From Rhodocollybia butyracea (taxonomy: Eukaryota > Basidiomycota > Agaricomycetes > Agaricales > Omphalotaceae): a stretch of 64,000 bases of DNA. The position numbers and the translations under genes were made by a program. The notes beneath the pieces were generated by a model. That model was not told where the DNA came from and ran no database searches. It saw nothing but the letters and a program-made list of their open reading frames with translations. Positions 23,012-33,388 of this stretch are shown here, in pieces (positions within the stretch are counted from its first letter, which is position 1; every line of letters begins with the position of its first letter). The stretch covers positions 248,001-312,000 of the forward strand of contig JADNRY010000002.1 in NCBI GenBank assembly GCA_015501585.1. The letters run 5' to 3'.

Positions 23012-24626
23012 ATGGCCACAGCGAACGGGTAAACCTCCTGTCACTTTTGTCTTTCTGATTCTCAACATATCTTTAGTCGTATAGAGGAAGACATCACTTG
23101 GGCTAGCTTGGGTATGTTGGGTACTTTATATCGCAAAGGTGGATCTAAAAGTTTTGTTATGCAGCTTTACTTTATTATGACTACGTTTTAACGTCGGGAA
23201 GGGAGGTTGAACTAGTGTGGAAAGCGAAATTCAGTCCTTCAACTGTACTCTACGTTTTATGTCGTTATGCATTGCTCGCCAATCTTCTCTATCTTTTGGC
23301 TTTTCGGGACCAGATTGGATTGAGGGTGAGTGTCGATTTAACAATTGCCGCAGCAACCGATTAATTGACGAGGGTTGATTCTTCCAGTGTGTTTTTGTGG
23401 GCCTCGGAAGACCTGAAACTAATCGTCAAGTACTTGCAATTAGTTGTGATAAGTGGTATAAGATCATCGCGGTACTTGGGGTGTTGGGTCGGGCAGCAGT
23501 AATCGGTGCGATGCCTTTTGAATTTTGAACGTTCAGACTAGTAACCGAGTCCTAATCTACAGTGACGTTCACACTGCGAACGTATGTAGTCTGGGCACAG
23601 AGCCGTCTTGTTCTTCTGTCGCTGGTCATGATTGGTTTATCCACAGTAATGACTGATGCGGTGCGTAGTAAAGTAGCCAATCACTTGGACTTAAATAATG
23701 AATCAGGTTTTCTAGCTATACGTACCCCACCAAACATGTGAGAATTCAACAGGGAATGCTGCCGCGTACGTTTTTTTTGTTGATAATTATCTTAGCTTGA
23801 CCGTTATCTCCGTATTGTCAATAGCAGTAAGTTAACAATGCTCTTTCTGCGGCTTGCACTGACACTCAACCGTTAAATAGTTGATCTGGCTCGTTCATTT
23901 TTAACCATCGTATTCGAAACGCTTTCTGCTATTTTGATTTTTATTCGATGTCTCCAAGCGTTTCGACGAGGGGAGTCATCATCGGGTCAACGGAATTTTA
24001 CTTATCTTCTGGGGGAACAAGGTATTTCAGTTCTGTCTCTCCAGGCGTGGTCAATTACTTAAGGATGTACTACGCAGGCGCACTATATTTCTGGTCAGTT
24101 GTTTATAACAAAATGCACTTCGAGGAGAGCGGCTGACTTGAGAATTTCAGCATCGTATCACTTTTCACAATCGCAACGTTTGTCCTGAAATTGGTGGGTA
24201 ACTTCAAATTTTCATCACGAAAAGGCTCTAATAACTAGCTCATAAAGGCAACGAAGGTAAACAGTACTTGATTGGCACTTAATCCAGAAATAAAACCGGT
24301 AACTTTCTATCCAGACTAAATTCCTTCATGATCTTCTGAATGCGTTCACCCTTCCGTATGTATGTTTTTTTGGGACGTAAAGACATCGAAAACTGATCTG
24401 TTTAAGCAGAGTCTCTGGCCTTCTTACCGCTCGGTTTCTACTAAATCTGCGTGAATGGAATATTAAACAAAGTGCCACTTTATCGTATCCGGCTGCAGTG
24501 GATGAGGAGGGAAAATCACACCGATCAACCTCCACCCAAAGTGTATCTATCACGGGTCTCACGTCCTCGACTTGGATGTCTACCGCTGAATTTGGAGAGG
24601 ATCCGATAGTAACAATGATAGAGTAG
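23012..24626 (+). CDS. DUF6533-like seven-helix membrane protein (copy 2)
   Basis: Thirteen exons are needed: 23012-23028, 23077-23111, 23165-23325, 23388-23505, 23563-23660, 23716-23765, 23825-23826 (2 nt), 23881-24021, 24078-24093, 24151-24193, 24248-24256 (9 nt), 24315-24355 and 24410-24626. They total 948 nt (315 residues). Signature blocks are WASLALLYYDYVLT, LYVLCRYALLANLLYLLAF, WYKIIAVLGVLGRAAVI, TFTLRTYVVWAQSRLVLL, ALYFCIVSLFTIATFVL and SGLLTARFLLNLREW. Relative to copy 1 it fuses the early 15-nt exon and carries about 19 extra residues (CVFVGLGRP...) before SCDKWYK. That extension depends on the acceptor at 23387. A tail of about 50 residues follows the last helix. Confidence 0.82.
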
Positions 24627-24942
24627 AGCCTACCTGCGTAAATTGTATCTGTAGTTTATCTGAGCAGTTACTTCCTTAAAGGGCTTAAAAACACCAGCTT
24701 TGACCGGCATTTTCATTAACTTATTTCGACCATCTGGAAACTGCTAAAGAATGATAATTATTGTAAACAAACTAGAAACGAAAGACTGGCCAAATAATTA
24801 GTGGGATACAGGAAAACGAGAAAGGAAAGATTGGCCAAAAAATACAAATGAGGGTAGGCGCATAGGTATAGATGTAGAGTACAATGTCAAGGGATTACGA
24901 TAGGCATAAAGATAACAAAGATAGAGCAGAACCGGGTGACGT
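24627..24942. other. Short intergenic interval between convergent genes
   Basis: AT-rich spacer between two 3' ends. Nothing recognisable. Confidence 0.5.
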
Positions 24943-26378
24943 TTACAGCATCGCGCTCGGTTGTCCTTTCAACCTGTGATATTCCTGGATCACCTGCTTC
25001 AGATCTGTCTCGTCTTGACTCCATCCGGTGAGATCTGAGACGACCTTCTCAATACCCTCTTGCTCTATTCTTTGCTGAACTTCCGTGGCCTCTTTATCCT
25101 CGTTAACCCCCGTGGGATGGAAGAGGAGAGCGGCTGCAACGCCGGTAAGGAGTGTATTGTGCTCGAGATTCCTTTCACGGCACATTTCGACGGGGCCAAG
25201 TAGTCGATCGCCTCGCTTTAGCTTGCGCAAGGGTTCCCTCCCAACTCTACATACCTCGTCCTTTAGGTGACGGTTCGAAAATCGGTGAAGAATTGTGTTT
25301 ATATAGTTTTCGTGTTCTTCGTGCGAAAAGAATGGATGATATTTTGCAACGAGAGCAGCGCCAGATTCATGGAGAGCTCGAGAAACGGTATCATGTATGG
25401 ACTCATCGGAGATAGCTTCGAGAATCGTGTCCTTGTTATCGAGGAATCCGAGATATGCTGCAATTGCGTGACCAGTACTAAAGTAGCGCGTGAGATAGTG
25501 AATGAGGGTCAGATGCATGAAAACATACTTTAAAGTGAACAGCTTTCTCTGGACGTAAGCATCTAGATTGCTGGTCGCTAAAAAATAGGCTAGTAAGCAA
25601 CCTAGTGGAGACGTAGGTGTATATTGTACTTACCATGCATACCAGCGATTTCGATATCTGGATCCGTCTTTTTCAAGCTGCTCGAGTCGACGGTCCATTC
25701 AAAGAACTCTTCAACTCCCGAAGTAAGGATATTGTCGGAAGAAAAAGGTGGAACGATCCGGTCTACCGAGCAGACGGCAAAGCCGATGTTGTCTTGCATG
25801 TATAAACGCTCTTTTTCGTCACTCAGTTCTTTTTCGAGGGCTTGGCGCAGCTTTTCTGTGGCATTCTGAAGGTTTTCACATGCCACAATATTAATCGGAC
25901 CCCTATGTAAGATGTATGAGCAAAGGAAGGTGGCGCGTATAGGTATATCTACTCACATGCCTTCTGCCATTCTAGTACGAATGATTTGGGCGATTGGCTT
26001 TGCAAGGCGAGGCAAAATGTTAGGCCCGACCGCACTTTGAAAGGAGTTAGATAGACGACCATAACATTATATCTCTAAGACATACGTCGTAATTATAGAC
26101 AACGGATGACGCGCGATGTCTTCGACGGCGCTCATGTCTGTCGAGATGATAGCTGATACGGGCTTTATAGTTTCGATTTTGGTCTCGCCATTGAGAATGT
26201 GAACCTCATATTGGCCTTTTTCGTTGAGTTCGTCGACGATCTTTTGGACTACATCGGCGAACACAACGTGAAAGCCAGCATGAGAGAGTACGGCGCCAAT
26301 GAATCCACGCCCGATGTTACCTGCGCCAAATTGAAGGGCAACAGGTCTTCCGGGCAAAGAGATAGCTTCGTAGGGCAT
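24943..26378 (-). CDS. Mannitol-1-phosphate 5-dehydrogenase
   Basis: Five exons (26378-26086, 26034-25957, 25902-25634, 25577-25529, 25477-24943) encode 407 residues. The enzyme interconverts fructose 6-phosphate and mannitol 1-phosphate with NAD(H), feeding the fungal mannitol pool used for storage and stress. The N-terminus has the Rossmann motif LQFGAGNIGRGFIG. It is followed by [55 protein letters not shown] and AALLFHPTGVNEDKEA, all characteristic of the MtlD family. Length is slightly above bacterial MtlD (about 380). All junctions keep frame. No targeting sequence is seen, so it is expected in the cytosol. Confidence 0.94.
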
Positions 26379-26459
26379 GTGGTGGAAGTAGATAAAAGTA
26401 GTGAAGGATGCAAAAAAATGTTTCGACTTTTATATGAAATATTCTAGAGTCACCACAGT

Positions 26460-27110
26460 CACCGAGGTCTGGGGTTACTCCACAAGAGTGACGACGTCGG
26501 TTTCCATATAAGGAACAGGACCGCCAAAAACTGGCGTATTTGGCTGAAAAGGGCGTATCTATCCCGACATTGCCGATTCGCGGGTCCGATAGGTAAGGAT
26601 TTTCATAATAATCTTGAATATGGCTCTCATACCTTTGGACCCCAAAAACCTTAGCTAACCACATCATGTTATCGTTCATGCGGCGTTTGAGCCAGTGGCA
26701 CCACGATTCTCTAGTACATCTCACGAAATCCTGTGCCTCCCCGTGATCTAGTTCCTTGCGCTATCGATGGGCATCGATGGGCAGTTCTGGGGTGTAGCCT
26801 ATATCAGAAAAAGATGTTGAAACTCGGATATTTTCACAAGCCGTCCACTTGAGTTGCCTGAGATGCAAGGATGTATAGGGAAGGTCATGAGCGGCTACTT
26901 GGAGCTTCAAAGCTTTCAGGTGGATTGCTAGCACATGCCCGAACAACTGGGAGAAACTCGGGCAATCCGCAGCGGAATGGGCGGAATGAGCGGAAGGAGG
27001 AACCGTGTTAGGCAAATGAGAGCTGCTAACCAGAATCAGCACTGATATCCCTTCGGGAAAGGGAAAAACACTAGCCGATCTCCCAAAATATCTTATCACG
27101 ATGAATGACG
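26460..27110 (-). pseudogene. Possible F-box/LRR-type gene remnant
   Basis: The minus strand holds two protein-like frames in series. The first, about 27099-26761, contains LKALKLQVAAHDLPYTSLHLRQLKWTAC, which reads like a leucine-rich repeat of basidiomycete F-box proteins. The second, 26724-26460, contains WLKRRMNDNMMWLAKVFGVQRYE. They are separated by an in-frame TAG, near a small tandem repeat (CATCGATGGG, 26764-26785). I found no start or splice pattern joining them. It may be decayed or wholly mis-read. Confidence 0.25.
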
Positions 27111-27764
27111 CTGGACGTATGTATGGGTTGATGTTCCTCTGTACTGGAAAATGAAATCACATAATGGACGAGAAATGCTGGCAGTCGATAGGGATGTGTA
27201 ACTGATAATCACAATCAGCCGTAATCGCTCAACTTTTACCTCACCGTTTTCAAAACTTTTAGATGAAGTGAGGAGTTTGGGTTTGAACTTTGAAGGTGTA
27301 TCGTAACATAAACAGTGTTAGGGAATGAAGAAAAGATAGCCGATGCGGTCCCATTGAGGAATACAAGGAAATGCTAGCGTCATTGTGGAGACGATGGGAG
27401 CGATCTAACAAGTACCGGGTCAATCAACTCCACATTAACTTACTGTTTCCAGAATGGTTCAACTTCGGGAGGAGAAAGCACAGGTGCTGCAAGCAGTACT
27501 CAGCAGAGAAGGGAGCCACCTGAAAGTAGTAGAGGAAGAGGGGATGATAGATCGATGGCACAAGGTCGAAGTATAAATGACAGTCGTGGATCACACATTA
27601 CTAAAGGTACAGCAGGCGCATCGATAAGAACCTCACAATGCGCTACATCGATAAGGACCTACGGCCGGGCCCTAGGTGAGGAAAGGGAATTTGTGGGCCT
27701 TTGGGACCAATGGCAGAAAGGCACTGTGCCTAAGCGGATCCTGGATGGTCCGTGCATGCTATAG
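27110..27764 (+). pseudogene. Degenerate coding remnant (coiled-coil-like protein)
   Basis: Several plus-strand pieces read as one protein only if small frame breaks are allowed. The order is SPFSKLLDEVRSLGLNFEG (about 27239-27296), NEEKIADAV after a 26-nt GT...AG gap, then EEYKEMLASLWRRWERSN in another frame (about 27357-27410). After a normal intron (27412-27452) follow KMVQLREEKAQVLQAVL and a stop. The 26-nt gap is too short for a normal intron and there is a 1-nt shift after NEEKIADAV. I therefore read it as a decayed or mis-sequenced gene. Family unknown. Confidence 0.35.
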
Positions 27765-28337
27765 TATCTTGAAAATCCACGTAGTCAGACTTCTAGAGAA
27801 ACTGAGAACCAGGAAAAGGATCATCCCCAGGCTGGATCCACCAAACAGGAACTTTCCGGACTTGCGACAGAAAATCACGGCCTTAGTTGCTCGGGAATTT
27901 GCGAAGAGCAGTTCAGAAAATGACACCATTTTGGAGTTGATGATATGAATATCGTTGAAAAAATATCTGCGAAGTTGAGAAATCGATAAGGCTCCACGTA
28001 CGACCGACCATTCTATAAATATTAGCACAAGCCAGATCAAGACGAGATCTGCTTACCTCTTATCATGTAAGAGGGGAGTAGCTTAAGATGCTATTTCCTG
28101 TACTCTAAGGTGAATGAATCCATACGCTACTGCTACAGCTAGTAGTTTTTCGATGAATCGAAGGAACGCGGGGGTGTCAAAGCGTTCGCTCACGAGAAAC
28201 GTGATCTGCTTCCACGTGTTCATTTCAATTTGCCACCGGCACAAAATTTAACGTTTCTTCGAAGTCTTCACTTTCACTTCGAGTTCAAGATTTTATCTCT
28301 ATTGTTTCGCCCGCTCCGAACATACCTTTATGGTAAG
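27765..28337. other. Intergenic upstream of the dihydrouridine synthase gene
   Basis: No supported gene. An open plus-strand stretch ending at 27948 has helix-like composition (DLRQKITALVAREFAK) but no start or family resemblance. Confidence 0.4.
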
Positions 28338-30092
28338 ATGACTACAAGCAATACGATCCCAAATAGAAAACTTGCAGGCTACGAATTCTACCGAGAGATT
28401 CTCGGAAGCCCAAAATATGTTGTTGCACCTATGGTAGATCAGAGTGAGTTGGTGAGTTCCGGATTCCTTGCGGTTGTTAGCCCGAGATATCTGTGAAGTC
28501 TAATGCTTAACGTGAGACTTAGGCTTGGAGGAGATTGTCTAGACGATATGGCGCACAGGTTAGTCACAGCTTATCACCAGCTGCAATTTCTCAATATTTT
28601 CGTTTACATATAGCTTGTCTATACACCCATGATTCATGCAAAAGTATGCTCGCTGGCTCTCGGAAAGAAGCCGTTTATTGACCTATGTATCAGATGTGGG
28701 CTGAGAACACGAACAAAAATATTCGGGCTGCGTATTTCGACTTGGATGCTGGGGAAGAGGGGGATGTAACGATTGACCGGCCCCTCATCATACAGTTCTG
28801 TGGAAATGATCCCGAAAAACTCCTTATATCTGCCAAAGAGCTCGAAGGACGATGTGATGCTATCGATATCAACTTGGGATGTCCTCAGGAGATTGCGAAG
28901 AAAGGCAAATACGGAGCTTTTCTGCAAGATGAATGGGATCTGATTTATAAACTTAGTTTGTTTCTCTATCTATCTTGATTCAAGGTGACGATGCTAACCT
29001 TACTTTTTTAGTTAATATATTGCATGTTAACCTGTCCATACCTGTTACAGCTAAATTTCGTGTATTCCCAACGGTTGAAAGGACCGTTGAGTATGCCAAG
29101 ATGCTTGAACGGGCTGGTGCGCAAATTCTCACCTGCCACGGTCGGATACGAGAACAACGGGGTCAAAATACGGTATGGTACTTTGCCCCGAGCCGACTGT
29201 ATGCTCACCATCTAAACAGGGCGTAGCAGATTGGGCTAAAATTCGAGCCGTGAAAGAGGCTGTCTCAGTTCCCGTTTTTGCCAACGGCAACATCCTTTTC
29301 CAGTCCGACGTCGAGGCCTGTTTACGGGAAACGCGATGTGACGCTGTTATGAGCGCAGAAGGACAACTGTATAATGCCGCCCTGTTTTCAGGCCTCGCAG
29401 AATCAGCCTCTCATCAGCACTTTCGCCATCGATATCTGCTTCACCACGGCCTCTATCACTCACTCAGCATCCACGCCATCCCGACCTTGCATTGGAATAC
29501 CTTGATATTGTTAAGTCGCTGAAAACAAGGACATCCCCGAGTGCTATTAAAGGCCATCTATTCAAAATCATGCGTCCTGCCCTGTCCCGGGAGAAGGACC
29601 TCCGTGAGCGTTTGGGGAGGATCGTTATCAAGAAGGGAGGAAATTACACCGATACGCTACAGCCATATGTGGATTTATGTTTAGAGATGAAAGAGAGGAT
29701 GGACGTGAGTCGCTAATTCAGGAAGTTTCGGGACGCTAACTGAAAACTCAATTAGCGCGATGCAGAAGCAGCCGGAGACAAGAGCCTAGACGAATTGATC
29801 ACAATCGATGAGGGGACTGGTTTTAGAGTTCTACCTCACTGGCTAGCTCAGCCTTATTGGCGCCCTCGGAAACCTGCTACCGCCGTTGGTGAGTCTCTGT
29901 TGTTACGCCTCGCTTTCGCGTTTTCCGTTACTCATATAGTGTGATTACTATGCAGTTCCCGCGAAACGTTCGATAGATACTGCCAGCAAGTCTGAGCCTC
30001 AGGAAGGTGATGAACGACTGGATGGGAAGAAAGCTAAGCTCGGCTCGGCATTAGATGAGGCTCCTGCAGTTTTACCTGTAGATCCCTTGTAG
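28338..30092 (+). CDS. DUS1: tRNA-dihydrouridine synthase (Dus1 type)
   Basis: Proposed exons are 28338-28451, 28523-28558, 28614-28643, 28694-28955, 29012-29172, 29220-29396, 29468-29704, 29756-29888 and 29956-30092 (428 residues). The enzyme reduces uridines 16/17 in the tRNA D-loop using FMN and NADPH. Family blocks are [55 protein letters not shown] (catalytic Cys), [34 protein letters not shown] and [12 protein letters not shown], then [10 protein letters not shown] near the C-terminus. The frame changes between YNAALF and [10 protein letters not shown] 71-nt GC-AG intron (29397-29467) restores it, but a 1-nt indel is an alternative. The last exon is a Lys/Asp-rich tail. Confidence 0.88.
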
Positions 30093-31252
30093 CTTGATCG
30101 TGAATTACATTTATTCCATGAAAACTGGGTATGAGGCCTTGATCTGCGGCTCGCTGGTCTACTGTTCTCTCTCTCATCATGCGTAATCATGCATCCTGAC
30201 CGGGAAACCGGTTGCGTTGGCCTGGTGGATTCAATCATGAGGACTAGCTTGATTATTCTATAGCCCTGAGCCTGTTGCTAAAGCGCAGGTTGTGTAGCGG
30301 ATGTACTGTAGTCAGAGCTTGTTCATACCAGGATCTCGGGGGTAACAGGGGATAACTTGAAATTCGGGGGTAACCTGGAGCAACAGGAAGGTGACAGGAA
30401 ACATGGATCAAGAAATCGAGGAACTGTAGCGATGAGTACCATACCTCTTCTCCTTTTGTAAGCGTAAGCTGTTTCCTCGCGGCTGTCCATTGCGATTAAT
30501 CTAGCCTACTTTTTAGATCTGGTAAGGCCTCTGAGGAACTCGCAAACGATGAGTTTTTGCTCTTGCTAGACCCAGAGGTGGGAACGGATATGGAAAGACG
30601 CACGAATGGCTATTCAGTGCCTTTGTGCGCAGGAATCTCGACGCTTTACATGTGAGTAAAGGGAAAGAGAATACTCGGAGAAGTGAACTCAACCGAAAGC
30701 TCAAGTGGCCTATGCAGCAATCATGTATTTTCCCTTGGCTGCTACTAGACAGCATTGACGCCAAGTGGATGAGTTTTTGATTACTTACAGTATTATGCTC
30801 ACCACTTCAACTTTTTGAGGTCCGCGTGCGATGAAGCTTTCTACCAAGCATGATAACTGAAATGTTTGCACCTTGGTGACGAGATTTACATGTAGAAAAT
30901 TGAAATATTTAGGCTGGGAAAATCAGGCACACTAGCAAAAACAGCTTTGACCGTGCTACGTTGGCCGAAAATGAATCACCATGACAATCCTTCACAAGGT
31001 TTTTTTATTTATCCAAGATTCCACATGCATTCTCAACGCCGCTATACACCTTTTCAGCTTTCCTGAGGTCAAGAAGAACGGAAATTAACACTATCAAGGC
31101 CAGATTAAAGAACAATGGAAATTGGAAGCCAAAGCTACGAAAACAAAGCCGTAAAACAGCTATGTAAAAACCATTGTACCGAGCATCGGTACTCCACCCC
31201 CATTGTTCCTATGTGGAATGGTTGATTTAGCCCAATTTAGCAAGCGTGGACT
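30093..31252. other. Intergenic, no gene recognised
   Basis: About 1.2 kb without a supported gene. A short imperfect repeat of CGGGGGTAAC occurs near 30338 and 30366. The minus-strand frame at 30513-30764 lacks motifs. Confidence 0.5.
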
Positions 31253-31258
31253 TATAAA
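31253..31258 (+). promoter_or_regulatory. TATA box and CT-rich leader of the secreted-protein gene
   Basis: TATAAA lies 185 bp upstream of the ATG at 31443. It is followed by a strongly pyrimidine-rich stretch (31281-31334), the arrangement usual for highly expressed fungal genes. Long leader length is plausible but the transcription start cannot be seen. Confidence 0.55.
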
Positions 31259-31442
31259 ACTCCGTGTGGTCTGCCACGGCTTTTCTTCATTTCCCCACTC
31301 CTCCCTTTCCTTGCTTTTCTGCTTCCATTCTTTGAGCTAGGCTCGTCACTTTCTTTCTCAGTCCGCAGCTTGACGCCAACAACACCGACCGCTTCAGCCG
31401 GCTCCTCACAACTTGACGTTGCACTCAGAAATTTTAATCATA

Positions 31443-33097
31443 ATGGTCCAATTAACTGACGCCCTCTTTTTCGCCCTCTTGGCCTCCGTTGCCCGTGCTG
31501 CGCCTTTGTCCTTGACCAAGCGCATCCAGCAGACAACTATTGACGCTGTTACGCCCTGGGAGAATGCTTGTGTACGTTCGTTCGAGCTGTTCATCTATCC
31601 ACTATCTCTGACTGTGCTTATATTTAGGATGCTGCCGGGGGAGGACTTCAATGTAACCCAACCGCAGTCGCTGCTGCTGCCACTTTGCTCGCAGCTGCAG
31701 GTGGGGTTTTTTGAGCATTTTTCATTGCCTTTCTGACCTTACGATTTTATTTAGGAAACTGCGACCAACAGAATTCTGCAGACGCAATGGTCACTCTCGC
31801 AAAGAGCCTCAATAACAATGCTCAGATGATCAGTCTCGCCCAGATCTTTGTACAGCAACCTCGTAACTCTGTACGTTTCTATCGGTATCTATCTCTTATG
31901 ACATATGCTCACGTACTGTACCATCTACCAGCCAAACTCAGTAGCCGTTCCATACTGTGATACTGCCCCTCAGAACAGTGAATTGAACGGCTTCTTCCAG
32001 TGCCAGTTCCAAGGTTCCAACCAGAAAACCTTTGTTGGTGGTGTCGCTGTTGGAGGCGCTAACACGATTCCATTTGGACAAACTACCCCATTATCGCCTG
32101 CAGGAAGCTGCCCAGCCAATCCTTGTCAGTACTTTTTCCTTATCGCCCAAAAATCGGAGTTGCTTACTCTCTTATGTCTTTAGCGGGACCCGTCGCGGAC
32201 GGTGTACAGCTTAACACCCTTGTCACTTCACCTGGTACCCCCTCGAGTGGTTCAGCGAGCACCGGTAGTGCTGCATCTTCTGTTGCTGCTGCTTCCCCTG
32301 CATCATCCGCCGCAGCTACTGCGCCGTCTTCTGCTACTACCTCTTCGACCTCTGATAACACTGGATCTAGTGCTGCAGCCGGATCGTCAACCTCGAGCAC
32401 CTCTTCCTCCGGATTTGCCCTTTCCAACGGTCAGGCTGCCCAGGCTTTAAACGCTCAGTTTGCCTCTTTGACTGCCAGCTCTCCTTGCACCAGTGGTCAG
32501 AACGCCTGTGTCGGCGGTGCTTTCGCTCAGTGTGTCAGTGGTGCTTTTGTTACTACCACTTGTTCTGGTGGAACCACATGCGCCGCTCTTCCCCTGGTCA
32601 ACAGTGCTGGAACTTCTATCGCCTGTACTACGACCGCTGATGCTGAAGCCCGCATTGCTGCTACTGGAGCCACAGGGGGCCTTACTGGAAGTTCGGCTTC
32701 CGGTGCTGCTCCTGCTTCCAGCTCGGCTGCTGCTCCTGCCCCAGTTACTACCTCGGCTGCACCAGCCTCTTCTGCATCGAGTAACAGCGCGGCTTCCAGC
32801 TCCTCTTCGACTTCTTCCTTCGCGCTTTCCAATGGCCAGGCTGCTCAGGCTTTGAACGCTCAGTTCGCATCTCTGACCACCAGCTCTTCTTGCTCCACTG
32901 GCCAGCAGGCTTGTGTGAATGGTGGTTTCGCTCAGTGTGTCGGTGGATCTTTCGTAGTGGACCAGTGTGGTACTGGTCTTACATGTGCTGCTTTGCCTCT
33001 GGTCAACAGTGCTGGGACTTCCATCACCTGTACTACGACCGCTGATGCTGAAGCCCGTATCGCTGCGACCGGGGCTACTGGAGGACTAACGGGATGA
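31443..33097 (+). CDS. Secreted protein with two CBM19-like modules
   Basis: Five exons (31443-31571, 31628-31700, 31755-31870, 31932-32124, 32184-33097) encode 474 residues. Residues 1-20 form a signal peptide (LTDALFFALLASVARAAP), followed by a KR dipeptide. An N-terminal Cys-containing domain of about 170 residues ends at SCPANPSGPVADG. It is followed by two near-identical modules of about 92 residues, each preceded by a Ser/Ala/Thr-rich linker (probably O-glycosylated). Each module runs from ALSNGQAAQALNAQFASL to RIAATGATGGLTG with four cysteines (C-x-x-G-Q-x-A-C, then Q-C-V and C-x-x-G-x-x-C). The cysteine and glycine pattern resembles carbohydrate-binding module family 19 (chitin-binding). 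I infer a cell-wall or extracellular role; the CBM19 call is from memory of the pattern only. Confidence 0.8.
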
Positions 33098-33388
33098 AAA
33101 TTGACGACCTAACATGATGTTATGAGCCTCTCTTTTTTTTCGTGGCATTATCATTATCGACGATGTCCGGGATATCGTCTTCGCTTTCTGCTCAAAGATC
33201 GTTTTATAAATCAAGAAACAAGCAGCATATCATGTATTTTTTGACTATGTATATCATGTACATATTAGCAATGGTATAGGTCTGGATTGATGTAAACACG
33301 CTGAAGTTGACGTTCAACGTTCACTTCGAACGTGCGATATTCAGTTCTTATGTATATGAATGAATATCTTCTTCCTTCACATCCATGA

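Noticed and set aside
24022..24044. 23-nt GT-AG intron in DUF6533-like copy 2
   Set aside because: Too short. Using the acceptor at 24077 gives a 56-nt intron and the expected EQGALYF sequence.
32164..32832. Long minus-strand and shifted plus-strand frames rich in Ala/Glu or Leu/Pro
   Set aside because: Shadows of the Ser/Ala-rich linkers of the secreted protein.
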